Of a stretch of DNA of 64,000 bases, positions 34,401-44,800 are shown one piece after another. The first letter of the stretch is position 1. Each line of letters starts with the position of its first letter. The notes below the pieces were generated by a model that searched no databases, was not told the DNA's origin, and worked only from the letters and a program-made list of their open reading frames with translations. This stretch comes from Ichthyophis bannanicus (lineage: Eukaryota > Chordata > Amphibia > Gymnophiona > Ichthyophiidae): assembly GCA_033557465.1 (NCBI GenBank), contig CM066032.1, positions 445,282,270 to 445,346,269 on the forward strand. Direction: 5' to 3'. Both the position numbers and the translations under genes were made by a program.

Positions 34401-34534
34401 CGCTTTATAACACGCGTTACCTGACAGGGCTTGCCATAATGATGCCCCGCCCACGCCTTTATATGGGCATCTGTGCCTTTACCGCAGAACTAAACGCGAA
34501 TGACATTACCGCAGTTTAGTAAACATGCCCCTAG

Positions 34535-34836
<302 letters not shown>

Positions 34837-35112
34837 TTTATATTCTCTTATATACCGCACTATTCTGCATCAGTGCAGTTTACATTGAACAAACTTAAAT
34901 TACATTGAACAGGGCATTATAACTTGGAGATAACTATTTTACAGGGAACATGGGCTATTGAGGGTTAAGTGGCTTGCCCAAGACCACAAGGAGCACCTGT
35001 GGGACTAGAAACCCCAGTCCTTCCGGCCCAAGGTTGAAGTCCTCTAGTGGGATTTGAACCCCCGACCTTCCGGCCTGAAGTACCTTGCCCCAACTACTAG
35101 GCCACTCCTCCA
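34837..35112 (-). mobile_element. tRNA-derived CORE-type SINE, reversed, inside Tc1
   Basis: The minus strand begins GGTGGAGGAGTGGCCTAGTA (A box), with a B box near 35,050 (GGTTCAAATCCC) and the CORE-like block at 34,960-34,990. The left end is TTTAT-rich tail. CCTTTTA at 34,830-34,836 and again at 35,113-35,119 is the target duplication. It splits the transposase gene between its DNA-binding and catalytic parts. Confidence 0.85.
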
Positions 35113-35116
35113 CCTT

Positions 35117-35487
35117 TTAATGTCTGTCTTTGAACAGTGGGGTCCTACTTGGCCTTCGCCCATGAAGTCCTTCTTTGTTTAGTGCACAGCATTTGGTAAG
35201 GGTTGAAACCACCACTCCAGATTGCCTCAGGTCAACCTTAAGATCTTGGGATTTTGTACATAGTGTTTTTCCAACAGTTTGCACTAACCTTTGAAGACTT
35301 CTTGGATTAATTTTCCTCTTCCCACCATGTCCTGGGAGGTTCTTGACAGTTCCATGAGCAGAAAACATCTTAATAACATTGTGAACTGTAGACACAGGAA
35401 CCCCAAGGTCTTTGAAGATGGCCTTGTACCCCTGATTTGATGTTTGGTGATAATGGTTTTCTTAGGCAGTTCTCTTGTCTTCACCAT
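35117..35487 (-). pseudogene. Tc1 transposase, N-terminal DNA-binding part
   Basis: The start ATG is at 35,487 (MVKTRELPKKTIITKHQI). The paired helix-turn-helix region follows with one frameshift near 35,400: STVHNVIKMFSAHGTVKNLP, GHGGKRKINPRSLQRLV (GRPR-like hinge), KSQDLKVDLRQSGVVVSTLT, then LNKEGLHGRRPSRTPLFKDR. This part binds the inverted repeats. The rest of the gene lies to the left, beyond the SINE. Confidence 0.9.
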
Positions 35488-35844
35488 TGTGAAAACAGGG
35501 AGTGAATGTGGCTATTTTAAACATTACAGTCATCATTTGTTGGTTGATTCACGTCAGTACTGACAATTGATTACAGATGTGTCTAATTTTAATGCAGTGG
35601 GAATGTGGTTCTTCTGTTCAAACTGTTTTGAATTGTTTATAAGGGTGCCAATAATTATGTCCTGCCAATGTCCCAGTTTTTATACTATTTCCTTTTTTAA
35701 TTGGTCTTGTTTAATTTGATTCTTTTATGTGTCAAATATGTGTTCATGTATAGTCCAAAGCCATTTCACTGGCCACTTTTTTTAGGAGATATTGGACATT
35801 AGGGGTTGAACTGCAAAGGTGCCAATAATTTGACCACAACTGTA

Positions 35845-36439
35845 TTTTTTCTCTGCTCCCCAGAGGTTTTGAAATTTGCAAGGACTATTGATATCCTGCC
35901 CAATCATGTATGTGATTACAGCCAGTTTTCTTTACATTAAACCAGTGGTGGCTCAAGCAGGAATGTTAGACATGGCAGATTTTTATAACATATGTATAGA
36001 GACTGTTAAGGAATTTGAGGAGCTCCGCTTGGGCAAATGTAACCCAGTTTTCCTCCAGGAATTTCTAAAGGCAATGCTGAAGGAGAAGATTATCAGCTTC
36101 ACCCATCCTTGAAAAGGAAAAATATGCAGAGTGAAAAATACAATAGATGTCTTCTAGCAGAAGGAATGGGGTAGCATGAATGTATACAGAGATCTGAAGA
36201 AATTATGTAAAATTGTAAGTGAAACATTGAGAGAGCTTTTTGCTATGCCGGAGAAAAATTTTATAAGCATATAAAATCGAAATGCTTCTAGCCTGCAGGC
36301 CGAGGAGGACAAACCAGAATAATATAATTACAAATTTCCATAAAGGAAGGGACTCACGTTTCAATATGGGATTAGAGCAGCTTTCATATCTCATGTCTCA
36401 ACATCATATGCAGGTACAGAAACAGGTATGCTACAAGTA
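35845..36439. other. Unassigned; one 78-codon ORF
   Basis: The plus-strand ORF 35,876-36,112 has a hydrophobic start followed by an acidic, helical stretch (YNICIETVKEFEELRLGKCN). I do not recognise it, and nothing around it suggests a gene. It may be the degraded start of the L1 that follows. Confidence 0.25.
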
Positions 36440-37211
36440 GTCAAGAACAATTAGAGCAGGACTGGGCTCTCTTAGGTGTTGTTATTTCAATGCAGGTGAC
36501 AAGGCATCTCCCAAACAGTAAACGTTCTGGGCCTCATGGGTTTCTCATGGAATTCTTTAAAAAGTTCTTTTGGATTGTCGCACCATCAACAGAACATCTA
36601 GGAGCCCCCATTGAATGATGGATGCAATGATGCATTAAGTGCAGAGCATCCGTGGTAACTGGGTATGCCTAACTCCACCTACTGAGGTGGCATTAACTGC
36701 ATCCACACTAATTACAACATTGACAGTGCATGATATGGCCCCCTCACTAACTGCAATGTGCACACCACGCCAACTCTCTGCCCCAACCCATCCATTCACC
36801 TCTGCAATGCACGACTGGCAATTAGTATGTGAATCAGTGTGCAGTAACTGTCATGACCCCGTGATAATAGTTACCATGGGCCTTGACATCCAGTTACTAT
36901 GCGCAAAAAGAAGCGTTAATTACTTAGCACACTTTAGTCAAAGGCCCCTTAGTACACACAAAAGAAAATGATACCTTCAACCTAAATTGTTATTGTCCCA
37001 TCTCATTTTCCCATATAGACATAAAGACACTAAATAAAGTGCTACAGATCAGACATGAATTCACACGATACTAGCAGAGTATTAATATTTTGGCGTTGGC
37101 CAGAAACCACAGGGTCTCTGGTGTATTGGTACTGCTAGAGACTCAGAAGGCCTTTGATAGGTTATAGTGACCTTCCTGTTTGTAGTGTTGGATAAATTTG
37201 GTCTTCCAAGG

Positions 37212-37605
37212 CACTCTGAAGCTGATTCTATATGGGCGGTGTGGAAAATTACACTCGTAAGTCCCTATTTTCAAGAACTTAGACCTGTGAATGAGCACTT
37301 ACCCATGCATTTCACTTTATTGCTGTTCAGTAAGTATGCACATAAATGCCCATTGCATGTATCTTCTGGTGGGCCGTGACAGAGGATGGTCCTTGAGAGG
37401 ACAAAAAGGCACAGCCTTTGACAACACATGTAAATTCTAAAATATTATGACTTACATGCGTTGGATCACTAATCTAGGCATGGCAAGTTATATCTGCCCT
37501 TGAGCAGGTGTAAGTTACCATGCCTAGGTTCCAGTACGTATGTACACCATCATTTTATAACATAAAGCATGCCCACTTTATCTTATAAAATAGGCCCAAA
37601 CCACG
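37212..37605. mobile_element. Possible MITE within the L1 relic
   Basis: GCTGATTCTATATGGGC at the left and TTATAAAATAGGCCC at the right are weakly inverted. L1-like text is interrupted here. It is AT-rich with no ORF. This is a low-confidence call. Confidence 0.3.
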
Positions 37606-38534
37606 CATTGCCAGTGCAGTGAATACAAAATTACCCTCTTTGTAGCAAAGCTTAAGGCGCTTTATATGCTATTCAGCCTTGCCATGGATTGCTAGCACAA
37701 GTGATTATATTGGCTGGGTTGGTATCAGGATATAAATTTGGGGGAAAACTCCATTAAACCTTACTTTATGTAGTTGATGCACAGTATTAATATTTATAAC
37801 CAATATTATGGAAGCAACCACAAGGCTGATATAAGCCCATGGCAAGCAATCAGGCTATAAGGTCAACTATGTGAAGCTGATGATCCTCCCAATTAGCACA
37901 CAGAACTCTAGGGGGATTTGAGGAGGGCTAGCCAGTTTAAGCTTGAAACTAATAGGTTTTGGTATCTAGGTGTGTATTCCTATGGAGCTGGGTGATTTGT
38001 TCAAATACAGTTATGGACTGATCAATAAGTTATGAAAAGAACTAAAGGAATGGTTTCACTAAATTCATATTTTTTCTAACATGTCCCCTCATATGATTCC
38101 CGAGAGCTTCTTTAGCAAATTCAGTGGTGTGATATCCAGTTTTATTGAGAAGATTGAAAACTAGGTCTAAGATTCACAGATACAATATACCTACAGACTT
38201 CGCATCAATGCAAAGAGTGAAAATTGCTCCCATAGAGTAAAAGAAAAGAGAATGAAATAGCATAATTGTCAACAAGACACCAAGGGGATCATATTAGAAG
38301 CTATATTCATGAATTGAACATCTCAAAACGGGCACATAGATATCCAAATTATGGAGACATCATGGAGCCATCTTAAAAAGCTACATATATAGACATCCCC
38401 AGTGCTATAATGCCCAGGTTGTACAGGGGTGTGGTGGAGGCATGACCTGGGCAGAGCAAGGGAGTTTCAAAGAGCAGTGCGATTTGATTATGCCACAAGC
38501 TCATCAGGCCCTTGTGGTTGAGGTATCCATGTTA

Positions 38535-38547
38535 ATACCTGCTCCTG
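38535..38547. repeat. Target-site duplication, left copy, of the PLE-like composite
   Basis: ATACCTGCTCCTG is repeated exactly at 44,522-44,534, where the L1 relic resumes. Confidence 0.85.
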
Positions 38548-38653
38548 GATAACCAAGGAGAGCAGAAAGGGCCTGCACACTATCAAAGTCGACCACAAAG
38601 CAGACACAAAAGAGACTGGCGAATATTCAGTTCAGGTGAAACCCCTTTATTGG

Positions 38654-38691
38654 CCCCTACGCGTTTCGGCTCGAAAGCCTTCTTCAGGGGG
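38654..38691 (-). ncRNA. Hammerhead-ribozyme-like core, intact copy
   Basis: On the minus strand: stem I CCCC, core CTGAAGA, stem II GGCT-TTCG-AGCC, core GAAA, a tiny stem III (AC-GC-GT), the cleavable A, then GGGG closing stem I. All invariant core bases are present. Stem III has only two base pairs, which is weak but known among PLE hammerheads, where pairs of ribozymes can act as dimers. Cleavage would fall between GTA and GGGG. Confidence 0.6.
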
Positions 38692-38963
38692 TCTTTAGAG
38701 GGAGCAAACCTCAAGAAAAATTACTTTAAATAAGTTAACCATAAAAACATTGAGAAATGTATTATAAAATAATAAATATGCAAATTACAGTAAATTTAAT
38801 AATAACAATAAAAGAATTAAACATAAAACAATTCTAAAACTGCTCCTATACTTGTATCAAAATACTTAAAAGTACAATGTACAATAAAATAGAAAAATCA
38901 TAACATAAAACAAAGTTTTATGACAAAAGTTATTTTAGAAACTTAAAAAAACAAATAAGAACA

Positions 38964-39085
38964 AATTGATCAGAATGTGACCTGGACTGTTGTTCATTAT
39001 ACTTAAAGGTACCAAAGAACAATAAATAAAAGAATGATACACAATCATACCACACATAAAAAGAGCTAATCAATAAACTCCATAA
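38964..39085. repeat. 122-bp direct repeat, left of the DIRS insert
   Basis: It starts AATTGATCAGAATGTGACC and ends AATAAACTCCATAA. It matches 43,158-43,279 with two mismatches, and no length change, over 122 bp. Confidence 0.9.
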
Positions 39086-39217
39086 TCCCGAGGCCGCAGG
39101 CAGGGTCCCAGCGGCCGATATTAACCGGGCGCGCGGCCTGGCGCAGGGACCCTGTGCGCAGCCTGGGCTGTGTGCACGCGCGCGGCCTGGTTGGGTGCGC
39201 GCGCGCGTCTTTTAAAG

Positions 39218-39250
39218 TGATTGGCTCCCGTGGGTCACGGGAGCCAATCA
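39218..39250. promoter_or_regulatory. Perfect hairpin with paired CCAAT boxes
   Basis: TGATTGGCTCCCGTG and its exact complement CACGGGAGCCAATCA are separated by GGT. Each arm has a CCAAT box (NF-Y type), one per strand. TTTTAAAG lies just upstream (39,210). It sits in the 5' region of the DIRS element, so it may be its promoter. Confidence 0.5.
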
Positions 39251-39629
39251 TCGCCTCGGGTGTTGGGGAGCGGGGGGGCGAGTAGCGGCAGAGCAGCCTC
39301 CGCGTGGCCAGTCGGGCGGAGGCTGCATTCGGGTGCTGGCATGGGAAGAGAAGCCTGCAGGTTCCGGTATCGGCTTCAGGATCAAGGGAGCAGGGTCCGG
39401 AGGATCTTTTAGCGGCCTGCTCTGGTAGCGTGAGTTCGGGGGGGGGTGCATTTGCCGGTACCGTTCGGGAGTTTGGCTGTCCTTCGGGGGTCGGGGTTAC
39501 GCCGGGCGGGGGGGGCCTAGGGGCTTTAAATTCCTTTTATCGACTCAGCCGGTCCTGCGGCTGTGCTTGCTGCCTGTGGGGATGCCGGTTTCGCGGGGCA
39601 AGTCAACGGCTGCTCGGGGGGGGGCTGGG

Positions 39630-39745
39630 AGGGGTGGGGGGTTGCCTGGACCTGTGTTGGGGGGTTGCCTGGACCTGTGTCGGGGGGGGTTGCCTGGACC
39701 TGTGTCCGGGGGTTGCCTGGACCTGTGTCCGGGGGTGGGGATGGA
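39630..39745. repeat. GGGTTGCCTGGACCTGTGT minisatellite and G-rich leader
   Basis: Four near-identical units of 23-27 bp (GTTGCCTGGACCTGTGT plus G-runs) are followed by long G-runs to about 39,990. Several G-runs of three or more could form G-quadruplexes. The glycine-rich ORFs across this stretch are not credible proteins. Confidence 0.8.
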
Positions 39746-40229
39746 GTGGTAGAGGGGGGTGGGGGGGGGGCAAAAGGGGCCGGTGAGGTGCGGTGTGGGG
39801 CCGCAAAGGTGGTAAGGGGTTCGCACCCTCACGGTGGATCCCAGGGGGTGGGGGAGGGGCTTCGGGGCGGGGCGGGGCGGTACTGGCAGGGCGCGTACCA
39901 GTGGGGGATGGGGTGGGGGGGTGGGGAGGGGAGGGGGTGGGGGGGTAGGGCTGGGGGCTGTGGGGGGAGGGGGGGCGCGGGGGGATTTCGGGGCACTGGG
40001 CCAGGGGGGCCGGGTTACGGCCCGATGGGGCACCGTGGGTTGCTAGCTGTGGCAGGGCTGCAGGGTGGTTCCCGAGTCCCGGTGGCTCTGGCATGCCGGG
40101 GGGTTCTTCCCCTGGGGAGCAGTGGATGTCCGGGGGGAAGGGTACCTCTAGGGCGGGGTGGGGGGGTCCTTGGTCACCGGCCTGCCCGGTGTCGGTTTTC
40201 CCCCCTGTTTTCCCCTTTTGTCTCCACAG

Positions 40230-41233
40230 GGGCAGTTTATGGCGCAGCCCCCGTCGCCCTGGGCGCGGCTGGCAGTGAGAGCTGGATGAGTCCTTCGGCT
40301 GGGGCGGCGACGCAGCGTGGAGCGGCAGCGGAGTCGGCCCAAGGGTGCCCAAGGGATGTCACGTGCGCTGATGGCGAGGACCGTGCGGTGGCTGGTGAGC
40401 TGGCTGCTGCGCCGGGTGAGTTAATGCGGGAGAGGTGTGAGTCGAAAAGGGGGACAGGGGGGGCTTCGCGTAAGAAGCACCGGTGGTTGGGTCGTCGGAG
40501 TCGCAGCTCGGACTCGTCCTCGTCTTCTTCCTCCTCGAGTGGTTCGTTCGGGGCGCCGGGGGAGGGGGTCGTTCATCAGATTCCGGATTGTGGGGGGGGG
40601 CCTCAGTGCGGGTGGGGGGCCTCTTAGGTGGTTTCTTTGCCGGACTTGTGCGTGGGGGTGCCGCGTACGCTGCGGCGTAAAATTCAGAAGCAGCGCTACA
40701 TGGATATCTTCCGTTTGTTAGAGGGGAGGGAGCGCTCTGGCGAGAGTCGGGGGAAGGGAACGGATGATGAGAAGGCCGGTCGGGTTAGGAAGGGGCGCGT
40801 AAGGTGGTTAACTGGCCGCGTTCCTTTTTGCGGTTGGCCAGGTGCGGGGCCAGCATGATCTAGCGCAGTATGGCAGGTTTACTAGCGGGCGCCGCTTCCA
40901 TCCTGGAGGCGGCTCGGACGCCTGATGGCTGTCTTGGCTGAACTACGATGACAAGTCAGGGACAGGATGGAGGAGAGCCGATCGCTTTCGTGGGGCACGC
41001 AGGACATTAACTCGTGGCTGACCCAGATGTCGGCGAGGTCCGGCGCCGGTGCTGCGGGTGGGGGAAAGAGTGGTGGCGGGGCGGTGGGCGGGGTGGCGCG
41101 GCCCTTTCGAGGGGGGGCGGCCGGGGTGCCCACAATGGCAGACTCGGCCAGGAGCGGTGATGTGTGTTGGCGTTTCAACCGCTCCACCTGCCCCTTTTTT
41201 TCTGATTGCAAATTCCAGCACACCTGTTCCTAG
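40230..41233 (+). pseudogene. DIRS gag-like region with CCCH zinc finger, frameshifted
   Basis: It begins after a splice-acceptor-like TTTTGTCTCCACAG (40,217-40,230). It encodes an alanine-rich start and a serine run (SDSSSSSSSSSGSFG, about 40,510-40,550). LRRKIQKQRYMDIFRLLEGR (40,670-40,730) resembles the DIRS gag core. The final ORF (40,967-41,233) has SLSWGTQDINSWLTQM and ends in VCWRFNRSTCPFFSDCKFQH, a C-x7-C-x5-C-x3-H zinc finger. Frames change at about 40,627 and 40,860. This protein would package the RNA. The intron is inference only. Confidence 0.6.
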
Positions 41234-41474
41234 TGCGGGGGTCCCCATTCTGCTGTCAAGTGCATACAGAAGGGCTCCTCTGGCATGGCCGGTCCCCCCC
41301 AAATGGGCAGTGCGTGGCGGGCGCGCCCCCTTCCCGGTTCGCGTGGCGGCCTTCTTGGGGTGGCTAAGTCGTTATCCCCGGAGGCGCAAGGCGGCGATTC
41401 TGGATTTGGGTTTAAGAATGGTTTCGGGGTGTGGTGTCGGCGCCGTCTGCTAGGAACTCCCCTTTGGTCCGTCA

Positions 41475-42100
41475 TTGGGTAGAGGAGGTCCAGGGCAAAT
41501 TGTTGGCGAGTTGCTGTTGGGGAGGGTGGCGGCCCCCTTCTGGGAGCCTCCATTTGCTAACATGGTGATTTCGCCTTTGGGTATTGTGCCCAAGAGGGAG
41601 CCGGGCCAATTCCGGTTGATTCTTAATTTGTCCTGTATGATCGGGGCTTTCGTGAACGATTCTATCCCGCGTCACTTTTGTACGGTCGCTACACGTCCTT
41701 CGACAAGGCGGCGTTGCTGGTGCGTGGGGCTGGTCGGTCGGACTTACTGGCAAAGGTGGACATTGAATCGGTTTTTCGTTTGCTTGCCGTGCACCCGTCT
41801 TCCTTCCCCTTATTGGAGTTTTTGCTTTCAAGGGAGATTTATTTCGACAAGTGCATGCCGATGGGCGGTTTGATCTCTTGCGCTTACTTTGGAATGTTTA
41901 GCCCCTTCCTGGAGTGGGTGTTGGTTCGCGCTTCTGGCCTGTCGTCCGTGGTGCATTGCCTGGACGAATTTTGTTTGTGGGAGCTGCGTACTCCTGGGAA
42001 TGTCGCGGCGATCGGGGTGCGGAAACCGCATCACCGGATTCAGGCGACGGCAGCAATGTGGGCTGATTTGCGGGTGTGGGATCACTTTTGGAGGATTTCA
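41475..42100 (+). pseudogene. DIRS reverse transcriptase relic
   Basis: Blocks appear in order across two frames: SPLGIVPKREPGQFRLILNL (41,570-41,630), YTSFDKAALLVRGAGRSDLL, AKVDIESVFRLLAVHPSSF (block A, aspartate present), FDKCMPMGGLISCAYFGMF (block B) and VVHCLDEFCLW (catalytic loop). The second aspartate of the usual LDD is E here. The text closely follows DIRS/Ngaro RTs rather than LINE or retroviral RTs. A frameshift near 41,660 separates the first block. Confidence 0.85.
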
Positions 42101-42520
42101 ATGGGACTTCTGTTTTGGCTCGAGCCCGAGGTATCCAATGATGTCTTGCGGTTGTACGCTGATGCGGCGGGGGGGGGCGGGTTTGGGTGTGTATTTCGGG
42201 GGGGCCTGGTGCGCGGATCGGTGGCCGGAGTCTTGGCGCGCGGCGGGCCTGACCAGGAATATCACCTTTTTCGAGCTCTTTCCGATTCATGTAGTCTTGG
42301 CGCGTTGGCCAGTGCACCTTCGGAACCGGAGGGTGCTTTGGTGGTGTGATAATGCGGCGGTCGTGAGTGTGGTTAACCGATACACTCCGAGGTGCGGGAG
42401 GGTGGCTGGCGTGATGCGGGACGTCATCTTCGCATGTTTACAGTTGATTGTGGCGGTGCGGGCACGGCATATACCGGGGTGCACTAGTGGGATTGCGGAG
42501 GCTCTTGCGAGTTTTCAGTG
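42100..42520 (+). pseudogene. DIRS RNase H relic
   Basis: Across frames: LRLYADAAGGGGFGCVFRGG (first catalytic D region), ITFFELFPIHVVLARWPVHL (E region), RRVLWWCDNAAVVSVVNRYT (D region) and RARHIPGCTSGIAEALASFQ (final block). This is the expected RNase H domain after the RT. Reading needs one frame change near 42,200. Confidence 0.8.
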
Positions 42521-42559
42521 GGAGCGGTTCCGGGAGCTTTCCCCCGAAGCGGGCAAGGA

Positions 42560-43157
42560 CGGAGCTGTGGTCCCGGAGAATCGTGGAGCACTGGCCTCGA
42601 GAGATGCTCGACCTGTTGAGGAACTCCGTGGCTGCGGGGACCTGGTCTGCGTTCCGGTGGGGGTGTGACCGGGTGGTCGCCTTTTTGTTATCGTGTGAGG
42701 GCAGGCGGGGGGGGGGTCCCGGAGGGCTTGATGGCCCAATATATTGTGGCTGCCAAAGGCCCCGGGTTTTCGCGGTCGGCGGTGCGTGCGCATTTGGCGG
42801 GGTTTAACTTTTTGCGAGCGCGGTGGGTGGGGGTTCCCCGGCTGGCGGGGTTTTAACGCGCTGGCTGCTGCATGGTTAGGAGCGGGTGCGGCCGACGCCG
42901 CACGACTCGCGGTTGCCTATCATGCTTTGGCTCCTGTTGCGGGTGTGCGGGGCCTTAAGGCAGGTGGCTTCGTCCGAGTGCGAGGCTTCCCTGTTTCGAG
43001 CTGTTTTGCCTTGCCTTGTTGGGGACATTTCGGATCGGGGAGCTGGTTGCGGGCTCTGGCCGGGGGGGGGGTGTTGGGGGGCTGCGGGCGCGTCACGTTA
43101 GTGTGGTCGAGGGGTGGGTGCGGATCCTTGTGGCTAGTCCAAAACGGATCCGCTTGG
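42560..43157 (+). pseudogene. DIRS tyrosine recombinase, N-terminal part only
   Basis: LLRNSVAAGTWSAFRWGCDR (42,610-42,680) fits the SAM-like N-terminal domain. VAAKGPGFSRSAVRAHLAGF (42,745-42,810) and LAVAYHALAPVAGVRGLKAG (42,905-42,965) follow. The frame of 43,095-43,157 gives VVEGWVRILVASPKRIRLE, the strand region after the first catalytic arginine. The element ends there, so the H-x-x-R and tyrosine residues are missing. Confidence 0.65.
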
Positions 43158-43279
43158 AATTGATCAGAATGTGACCTGGACTGTTGTTCATTATACTTAA
43201 AAGTACCAAAGAACAATAAATAAAAGAATGATACACAATCATACCACACATAAAAAGAGCCAATCAATAAACTCCATAA
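43158..43279. repeat. 122-bp direct repeat, right of the DIRS insert
   Basis: It differs from 38,964-39,085 at two bases (an A for G near 43,201, a C for T near 43,261). The AT-rich host sequence continues after it. Confidence 0.9.
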
Positions 43280-44428
43280 CACATTTATATTCTAAAAATA
43301 CAAATGATAAAAGTGCAAATGACAGAAGTAAAACAAAGAACAGGGATGAGGGGAATAAAACATTCTCAAAAATACCTTTGATGTCTTGTGGTACATAAAA
43401 ACCACTAAAAGGAATACAACAATAAAAGATAATAAATAATATAGAATTGAACGCATTATTATTAAAAAGATAAGGTCATAAAGGCATAAAGTAGAGTGAG
43501 CTGTATCGTTGATTATTGCTTCCCATGATTATTGTGTCAAAACCAAAAACTATTCCAATAAAGAACCAAAAAATTGCCATATCGTGTTTTCACCATATCT
43601 GTAAAGGATTATTCAAAACTGACACTGGACATTGCCATAAGGGAACTTTCTATAAAGAGACCGCATACCTAAAAAAGAGAGGAGGGAAAAAAGAAACCTT
43701 ATTACTTTGCGATAAAAAGTAATATTGTTGCTAAATGACTTATTGAATCTGAACTATCCTGTATCAAACATTATCATCAAAGTGAAAACTTATAGTGTAG
43801 TTGCTAAATGACTTATATCAAGAACATTATTCTCAAAATAAAATCTTATAGTAGGATTTGCTCGTGAAAATGGCTATTCAAAAACCGAATCCTATAATGC
43901 TAATAGGGTCAGAAGACATTAAGAAGTTTTCAATTATACTTTTCAACGAAGTAAAATGTGTAAAGATGTATCCCAATATTTTATGAATTATATTAGAACA
44001 TGAAATCTTAAATGGCATAAAAATGAAAATGAAAAGTTATGTATCTCTATATTTAAAACGAATGTGCAAATGAAAGCAGTCAATCTTTAAAGAAAGGGGG
44101 AACAACTTATCATCCGTACCTACAATCCACTTCTACGGCAATTATTAAAGACAAAGAATGTTTCCCAACATACCAGGGAAAATTATCTTGCAAAAGCCAA
44201 AGCGGCAAGAAGAAGAAGCTTAAATAAGACCATATATAGTGTATTATTTACAGTGTTTTAAAAAACAATTATAAAACCCAAACTTTCAATATAAAAATGC
44301 TTTACCATCGTTACATTCAATGTTTACTGCTTTAATTTGCATATTTATGATTTTATAACACATTTCTCAATGTTTTTATGGTTAACTTATTTAATGTCAT
44401 TTCTCTTGAGGTTTGCTCCCTCTAAAGA

Positions 44429-44466
44429 CCCCCTGAAGAAGGCTTTCGAGCCGAAACGCATAGGGG
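44429..44466 (+). ncRNA. Hammerhead-ribozyme-like core, second copy
   Basis: The same fold as the copy at 38,654 but on the plus strand: CCCC, CTGAAGA, GGCT-TTCG-AGCC, GAAA, then CGCATA and GGGG. One base of the small stem III is changed (CGCA in place of CGCG), which removes one of its two pairs. Confidence 0.5.
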
Positions 44467-44521
44467 CCAATAAAGGGGTTTCACCTGAACTGAATATTTG
44501 CCAGTCTCTTTTGTGTCTGCT

Positions 44522-44800
44522 ATACCTGCTCCTGACTATGAGTAAGATGAAAAAAGTGCCTGTTTCATGGCTGCGATGCCTCCAGGGAGAAAAGCAGAAT
44601 GCACTCACATCACTGCGGTTAATATTTCATGGCTAAAGAAACCTGCCCAAAAATATATACTCCAAATATATTACTGGTCCACCGCCACACATATGAGTAT
44701 ATGAAATGGCAGGGCAGGACATGCTAGTCTAATAGCATAGACGCCTCCTTCTGATCTACCCAGGATGGGGCATCTAAGTACTCGGCTCTGCAGGCATGCA
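44522..44800 (+). mobile_element. L1/Tx1 LINE relic, continued
   Basis: It begins with the 13-bp target duplication and resumes the host LINE. LKKPAQKYILQIYYWSTATH (about 44,633-44,690) resembles an L1 C-terminal segment. The right limit is uncertain. Confidence 0.45.

Larger units (their letters stand above)
31593..34531. mobile_element. Harbinger-like non-autonomous transposon, copy 2 (reverse of copy 1)
   Basis: The ends are GGGGCATGTTTACTAAAC at 31,593 and its complement ending at 34,531. They are flanked by TAG (31,590-31,592; 34,532-34,534), and Tc1 text reads straight across once the unit is removed. At 2.9 kb it has no transposase ORF. It matches copy 1 in reverse over most of the interior but has different subterminal palindromes (31,633-31,694, TTAAGGCGCATTATGTAACG and near-complement). 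It carries tRNA-like modules at 32,300 and 33,967 and an AGGCAC repeat array at 34,130-34,400. Confidence 0.8.
36440..38547 (+). mobile_element. L1/Tx1 LINE relic, first part
   Basis: Plus-strand RT pieces, all broken: SKRSGPHGFLMEFFKKFF (36,515-36,570, the PGPDG block), ETQKAFDRL (37,140-37,165, block A) and FWYLGVYSYGAG/DLFKYSYGLINKL-like text (37,955-38,030, the YLG block and thumb). It is cut at 38,547 by a PLE-like composite and continues at 44,522. The middle includes non-L1 sequence (37,212-37,605). Confidence 0.65.
39086..43157 (+). mobile_element. DIRS-type retrotransposon, 3'-truncated, GC-rich
   Basis: A 4.1-kb GC-rich block in AT-rich surroundings. In order: a 5' region with CCAAT hairpin, a G-rich leader with minisatellite, a gag-like region (40,230-41,233), RT (41,475-42,100), RNase H (42,100-42,500) and the start of the tyrosine recombinase (42,560-43,157). 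It stops inside the recombinase, before the catalytic H-R-Y region, at text like VEGWVRILVASPKRI. Many frameshifts are present. No DIRS split terminal repeats are seen at the right. It is flanked by 122-bp direct repeats, unusual because DIRS integration makes no target duplication. Confidence 0.85.
38548..44521. mobile_element. Penelope-like composite with inverted, hammerhead-bearing ends
   Basis: It is bracketed by a 13-bp direct duplication. Its two ends (about 38,600-38,810 and 44,310-44,520) are inverted copies of about 200 bp. Shared text includes GACTGGCGAATATTCAGTTC against its complement, TTATTGGCCCCTACGCGTTT, and CATTGAGAAATGTAT. Each end has a hammerhead-like core, a feature of PLE terminal repeats. 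The native interior (38,811-38,963 and 43,280-44,309) is AT-rich without ORFs, including a short tandem duplication (GTTGCTAAATGACTTAT at 43,725 and 43,801). A DIRS element occupies 39,086-43,157. Assignment to PLE rests on the ribozyme type and target duplication, not on coding sequence. Confidence 0.6.

Noticed and set aside
36639..36971. 110-codon plus-strand ORF
   Set aside because: No recognisable domain; it lies inside a degraded L1 RT and is out of frame with its blocks.
39545..40352. Long minus-strand proline-rich ORFs
   Set aside because: They are complements of the G-rich DIRS leader; composition explains them.
39563..40627. 354-codon plus-strand ORF, the longest in the window
   Set aside because: Its first 200 codons are glycine-rich text from G-runs and a minisatellite. 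Only the last part overlaps the DIRS gag-like region.
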